This document shows positions 61,496 through 64,000 of a stretch of 64,000 nt of DNA, piece after piece. Position numbers and translations under genes: made by a program. Source of the stretch: a virus. The DNA is taken from IMG/VR virus record IMGVR_UViG_3300035703_000053, positions 1 to 64,000 of that record, one strand, 5' to 3'. A model generated the notes under the pieces. It was not told the origin of the DNA. It worked only from the letters and a program-made list of their open reading frames with translations, and ran no database searches. The first letter of the stretch is position 1; each line of letters begins with the position of its first letter.

Positions 61496-63175
61496 ATGGA
61501 ATTTCAACTGCCATCTAACCTCAAGACTGAGCTAATCCCTTATGATGCCACGCTTAAGCAGCTGGCTAAACTTACCAAACAACCTGGTACTAAAGCAGCT
61601 AAGCCTAAGTACCCACTTGGTAATGTTAACGATTTAATTCCTGAAGACATTGTTGATCCTGCTGTATTGCAACAAGTTGTTGATCGCATCAACAATGTTT
61701 ATGCACAAGATCGTTGCCATACGTTTAGACCAACAGACGAAGGTGTTAAATCAACAGCTATCTTGTATCACTACGAACAACTGTGGATAGCTGCGTGGCT
61801 ACCACCTGAGGGTGAAGAGAATGTATATGTATATGGATATGCTTATGCATTTAAAGATACAGAATCTGCACGTAAATTAAATCGTGACTTGATTGCTAAT
61901 AATCAAATTGATACATTTAACAAGGTTAGTTACGGTCGCAGTCAATTCTTTGTACGTAAACGTTACGTCACTGTAGATGATATTAAGAATGGTGATGACA
62001 TACGTAATTGGAATCATAAATATATGTCATATGGTAAAGGTATAAACATTCGTCCTACTGTTATTTACTTTGAGAACGCATTGCGTCAAACAATTCCGCA
62101 ATGGCAGGACTCACGTTATATTTTTGAGCGTCTTAAAGATTCATCTATTCTTAATGTGTTGTTTGAAGGTAGGGGACAAGTTGATTCATACTTTAAAGAT
62201 AAGCGTAATAGCTGGTTGCCTAGTGCCAGTGCAGTCATTGATCTGCTTGACAACAATATTATTAACTTATCTCCAGCACCTGCTAATACTATTCGTCACA
62301 TTGTAGATAAACCATTTTTCCGTAAGTGGATTCAACAACAGTGTGATGAAGTGCTAGCTATTTATAACAACAAAGATAATAAATCACGCAAGGCTATTCA
62401 ACGTCCGTGGAACATAATTACTTTATTGTTTAATCGTCTTGCATATGTCAATAGGATTTGGCCTGACTGCCCTATTGATTACTACCAAAATAATATTGAT
62501 ACACTACTGACAATAGACTTTGGTTATTTTTCCAATAGGGCAGTTGATTATTGGCTGAATACATACATGCCAGTTGCTTCATTCTTTAATATTCTTAACA
62601 AGTTTAAAGAACAGAATACTAGTAACGGTTATACAAACAATGAGACAGGTTTGACAATTGCCACTCTATATAATTGGCGTGACACATATCAAATGCTTGG
62701 TCAGATTCTTAGCGCTGACAAAACTATTGAACCACCACGTCGTTGGCGTCTCAATGAATTCCATGATCATGTACAAGCAGAAGCATGGAAAATCCAACAT
62801 CCTAATAGTTCATTGCCCCAGGATTTATTCCCTGCTCCAGTACGTATTACATACAACGAACAGACCTGGTCATTCTTTCAGCCTATTGATACACATCAAC
62901 TATCTAGCTGGGGTCAGGCTGTACGTAACTGCGTTGGTAATGCATCTAGCTATGCAGAAGGTGTACGCAAGAAGAAACACTTTATTGTTCTGTGTATCAT
63001 TGATGGCAAACCAACATTTACTGTGCAGCTCACCGTTGATAACGGCATGATGTCTGTCACGCAGATTGTTGGTACATCTAATGCCAGGCTTAGCTCTGAT
63101 CAGCAAGCTGAATACACAGAAGCCTTCCGCCTTGCCTTGCAAGCACGGGAATCTGAGCTAGGATCAAAGGGTTGA
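61496..63175 (+). CDS. PcfJ-like protein (559 aa)
   Basis: The start MEFQLPSNLKTELIPYDATL follows the pseudoknot. The C-terminal domain (residues about 465-550: LSSWGQAVRNCVGNASSYAE, GKPTFTVQLTVDNGMMSVTQ and IVGTSNARL) matches the PcfJ-like family, with an invariant NCV and a Q-x-x-G-x-x-N block. This domain occurs in plasmids and phages with unknown function. The N-terminal 450 residues are helical and not recognised. Confidence 0.7.
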   Translation: MEFQLPSNLKTELIPYDATLKQLAKLTKQPGTKAAKPKYPLGNVNDLIPEDIVDPAVLQQVVDRINNVYAQDRCHTFRPTDEGVKSTAILYHYEQLWIAAWLPPEGEENVYVYGYAYAFKDTESARKLNRDLIANNQIDTFNKVSYGRSQFFVRKRYVTVDDIKNGDDIRNWNHKYMSYGKGINIRPTVIYFENALRQTIPQWQDSRYIFERLKDSSILNVLFEGRGQVDSYFKDKRNSWLPSASAVIDLLDNNIINLSPAPANTIRHIVDKPFFRKWIQQQCDEVLAIYNNKDNKSRKAIQRPWNIITLLFNRLAYVNRIWPDCPIDYYQNNIDTLLTIDFGYFSNRAVDYWLNTYMPVASFFNILNKFKEQNTSNGYTNNETGLTIATLYNWRDTYQMLGQILSADKTIEPPRRWRLNEFHDHVQAEAWKIQHPNSSLPQDLFPAPVRITYNEQTWSFFQPIDTHQLSSWGQAVRNCVGNASSYAEGVRKKKHFIVLCIIDGKPTFTVQLTVDNGMMSVTQIVGTSNARLSSDQQAEYTEAFRLALQARESELGSKG

Positions 63176-63182
63176 AGCCAAC

Positions 63183-63208
63183 AGCCAGCATCCTCGTCAC
63201 TGCTGGCT
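63183..63208 (+). terminator. Possible terminator hairpin
   Basis: AGCCAGCA pairs with TGCTGGCT around a 10-nt loop, followed by TTCATTCTT. It lies after the PcfJ-like gene. The U-tract is interrupted. Confidence 0.45.
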
Positions 63209-63217
63209 TTCATTCTT

Positions 63218-63469
63218 ATGTCAGGGTCCATTGCTCCAGGTGCAGACGATGATCAACAGCCACTATCAGTGGAGGATCAACGGCTGCTTGCAATGGCCCT
63301 GGCCAACCTTGGTCAATACATTCATGACAACTCACCACACTATGAGTTGATTGAAGATCCAAGGAACGATGATGACTATGACACCTGGGAGGTGGGTATG
63401 GAACCACTACCAGGTGATCATACTTGGCGGTCTAATTCCATAGACGTAAGTCCAAGTAACGGGGTGTGA
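63218..63469 (+). CDS. Hypothetical acidic protein (83 aa)
   Basis: MSGSIAPGADDDQQPLSVED precedes a helix and an acidic DPRNDDDYDTWEVGMEPLPG segment. Its last codons overlap the 5' end of the tRNA-Leu gene, so reading frame and tRNA share ten bases. No family recognised. Confidence 0.55.
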   Translation: MSGSIAPGADDDQQPLSVEDQRLLAMALANLGQYIHDNSPHYELIEDPRNDDDYDTWEVGMEPLPGDHTWRSNSIDVSPSNGV

Positions 63470-63545
63470 TGAAATTAGAAACCATGACTGACTTAAAATC
63501 AGTTGGCCTTTGGCCTTGCAGGTGCAAGTCCTGTCACCCCGACCA
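63460..63545 (+). tRNA. tRNA-Leu(UAA), CCA encoded
   Basis: Acceptor CGGGGTG/CACCCCG closes the molecule, anticodon stem ACTGA/TCAGT (63487-91, 63499-503) carries loop CTTAAAA with anticodon TAA. A long variable arm (GGCC TTT GGCC) marks a class II tRNA. T-stem GCAGG/CCTGT has loop TGCAAGT, unusual in having G at position 55, as in tRNA-like elements 2 and 4. A 3' CCA follows the discriminator A. The D-arm is short (ATG/CAT) and lacks the usual GG. It reads UUA (and UUG). Confidence 0.85.
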
Positions 63546-63566
63546 CTTACATACTTAACTCAAACC

Positions 63567-63929
63567 ATGAACATCTTTGCTTGTTTCAAACACATTGTTC
63601 CAGAGTTCCATGCATACAGTGATGAAGACAAACGCTACAACATCGGTGCTACATGGACTGGGCAAGATGGTTTGCATGACTATCATAATATTGAATTGAA
63701 GTATGTCCATAACTCTGAGCGTCTTGCGCTTCAGGGTGATCCACAACCTGATGGTAGCTGGAAGTATGTAGAACCCAATGGCAATGTCCATATCATTAGC
63801 GCTGAGCGTGCCAAGCATTTCATGGAAGCTACGCAACACAACGCAACAATCATGTGCAACATGCTTGACCGCCTCAGAGACTTAGGTGTGACTGGTGAGA
63901 CACTGGACACCAGTGCTGAACCCGTCTAG
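63567..63929 (+). CDS. Hypothetical protein (120 aa)
   Basis: MNIFACFKHIVPEFHAYSDE follows the tRNA; an in-frame start at 63510 lies inside it. The beta-rich middle (RYNIGATWTGQDGLHDYHNI, LALQGDPQPDGSWKYV) and helical end are not recognised. A terminator follows 20 bp after the stop. Confidence 0.55.
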   Translation: MNIFACFKHIVPEFHAYSDEDKRYNIGATWTGQDGLHDYHNIELKYVHNSERLALQGDPQPDGSWKYVEPNGNVHIISAERAKHFMEATQHNATIMCNMLDRLRDLGVTGETLDTSAEPV

Positions 63930-63948
63930 TATTCATGTGGAATGTTCA

Positions 63949-63975
63949 GGCCCCGGTGCAAGCCGGGGTCTTTCT
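63949..63975 (+). terminator. Rho-independent terminator at the end of the early block
   Basis: CCCCGG and CCGGGG pair around TGCAAG, followed by TCTTTCT. It ends the transcript that starts in the early block. Confidence 0.75.
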
Positions 63976-64000
63976 CTATGACACAACCCAACTTAAAACC

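Overview
The window looks like a large piece, perhaps most, of the genome of a tailed double-stranded DNA phage that infects a cyanobacterium. The host call rests on host-like photosynthesis and metabolism genes: a high-light-inducible protein (hli), a minimal CP12, an S-adenosylmethionine decarboxylase (speD) and a candidate NblA-like phycobilisome-degradation protein. Tail fibres and several small proteins also resemble families I know from marine and freshwater cyanophages. Head genes (terminase large subunit, portal, scaffold, HK97-type major capsid protein) identify the phage. I see no tail sheath, tape measure or baseplate gene here, so the morphotype is open.

Layout. 1-4570 (minus): end of a fibre/adhesin module, small lysine-rich proteins, a methyltransferase, hli and tiny membrane peptides. 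4623-13587 (plus): a RecB/Cas4-like nuclease, primase-helicase, speD and a glycosyltransferase, then an origin-like region of about 600 bp with a 64-bp inverted repeat, two HNH-type genes, a virion-like protein, cp12 and a holin candidate. 13588-19663 (minus): endolysin and two long repetitive tail fibres. 19717-22384 (plus): HTH protein, methyltransferase-like protein, dCTP deaminase. 23418-53808 (minus, apart from one small plus-strand HTH gene): lysozyme and the virion module. The capsid gene is split by an apparent group I intron carrying a LAGLIDADG endonuclease, and the portal gene overlaps the scaffold gene out of frame by 614 nt. 53911-63929 (plus): about 25 very small, mostly unrecognised genes, one tRNA-Leu and a PcfJ-like protein.

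The most unusual part is the RNA between the small plus-strand genes at 54.4-61.5 kb. Many gaps hold one of a few recurring RNA folds whose stems keep pairing while their sequence changes. (1) Four tRNA-like elements lie at or just after stop codons; each has an acceptor-like stem and a T-arm with a 7-nt T-loop but no anticodon arm. (2) Eight copies of a compact H-type pseudoknot sit upstream of start codons. (3) Three copies of an element can form either of two mutually exclusive hairpins. (4) Two copies of a second, C-rich pseudoknot. My inference is that these cut, cap and regulate a polycistronic early transcript gene by gene, much as tRNAs punctuate mitochondrial transcripts. All folds were found by eye and no search or folding program was run.

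How it may work together: the early plus-strand genes would take over the host, the 4.6-12 kb genes replicate the DNA and adjust host metabolism, and the minus-strand blocks build the particle and lyse the cell.
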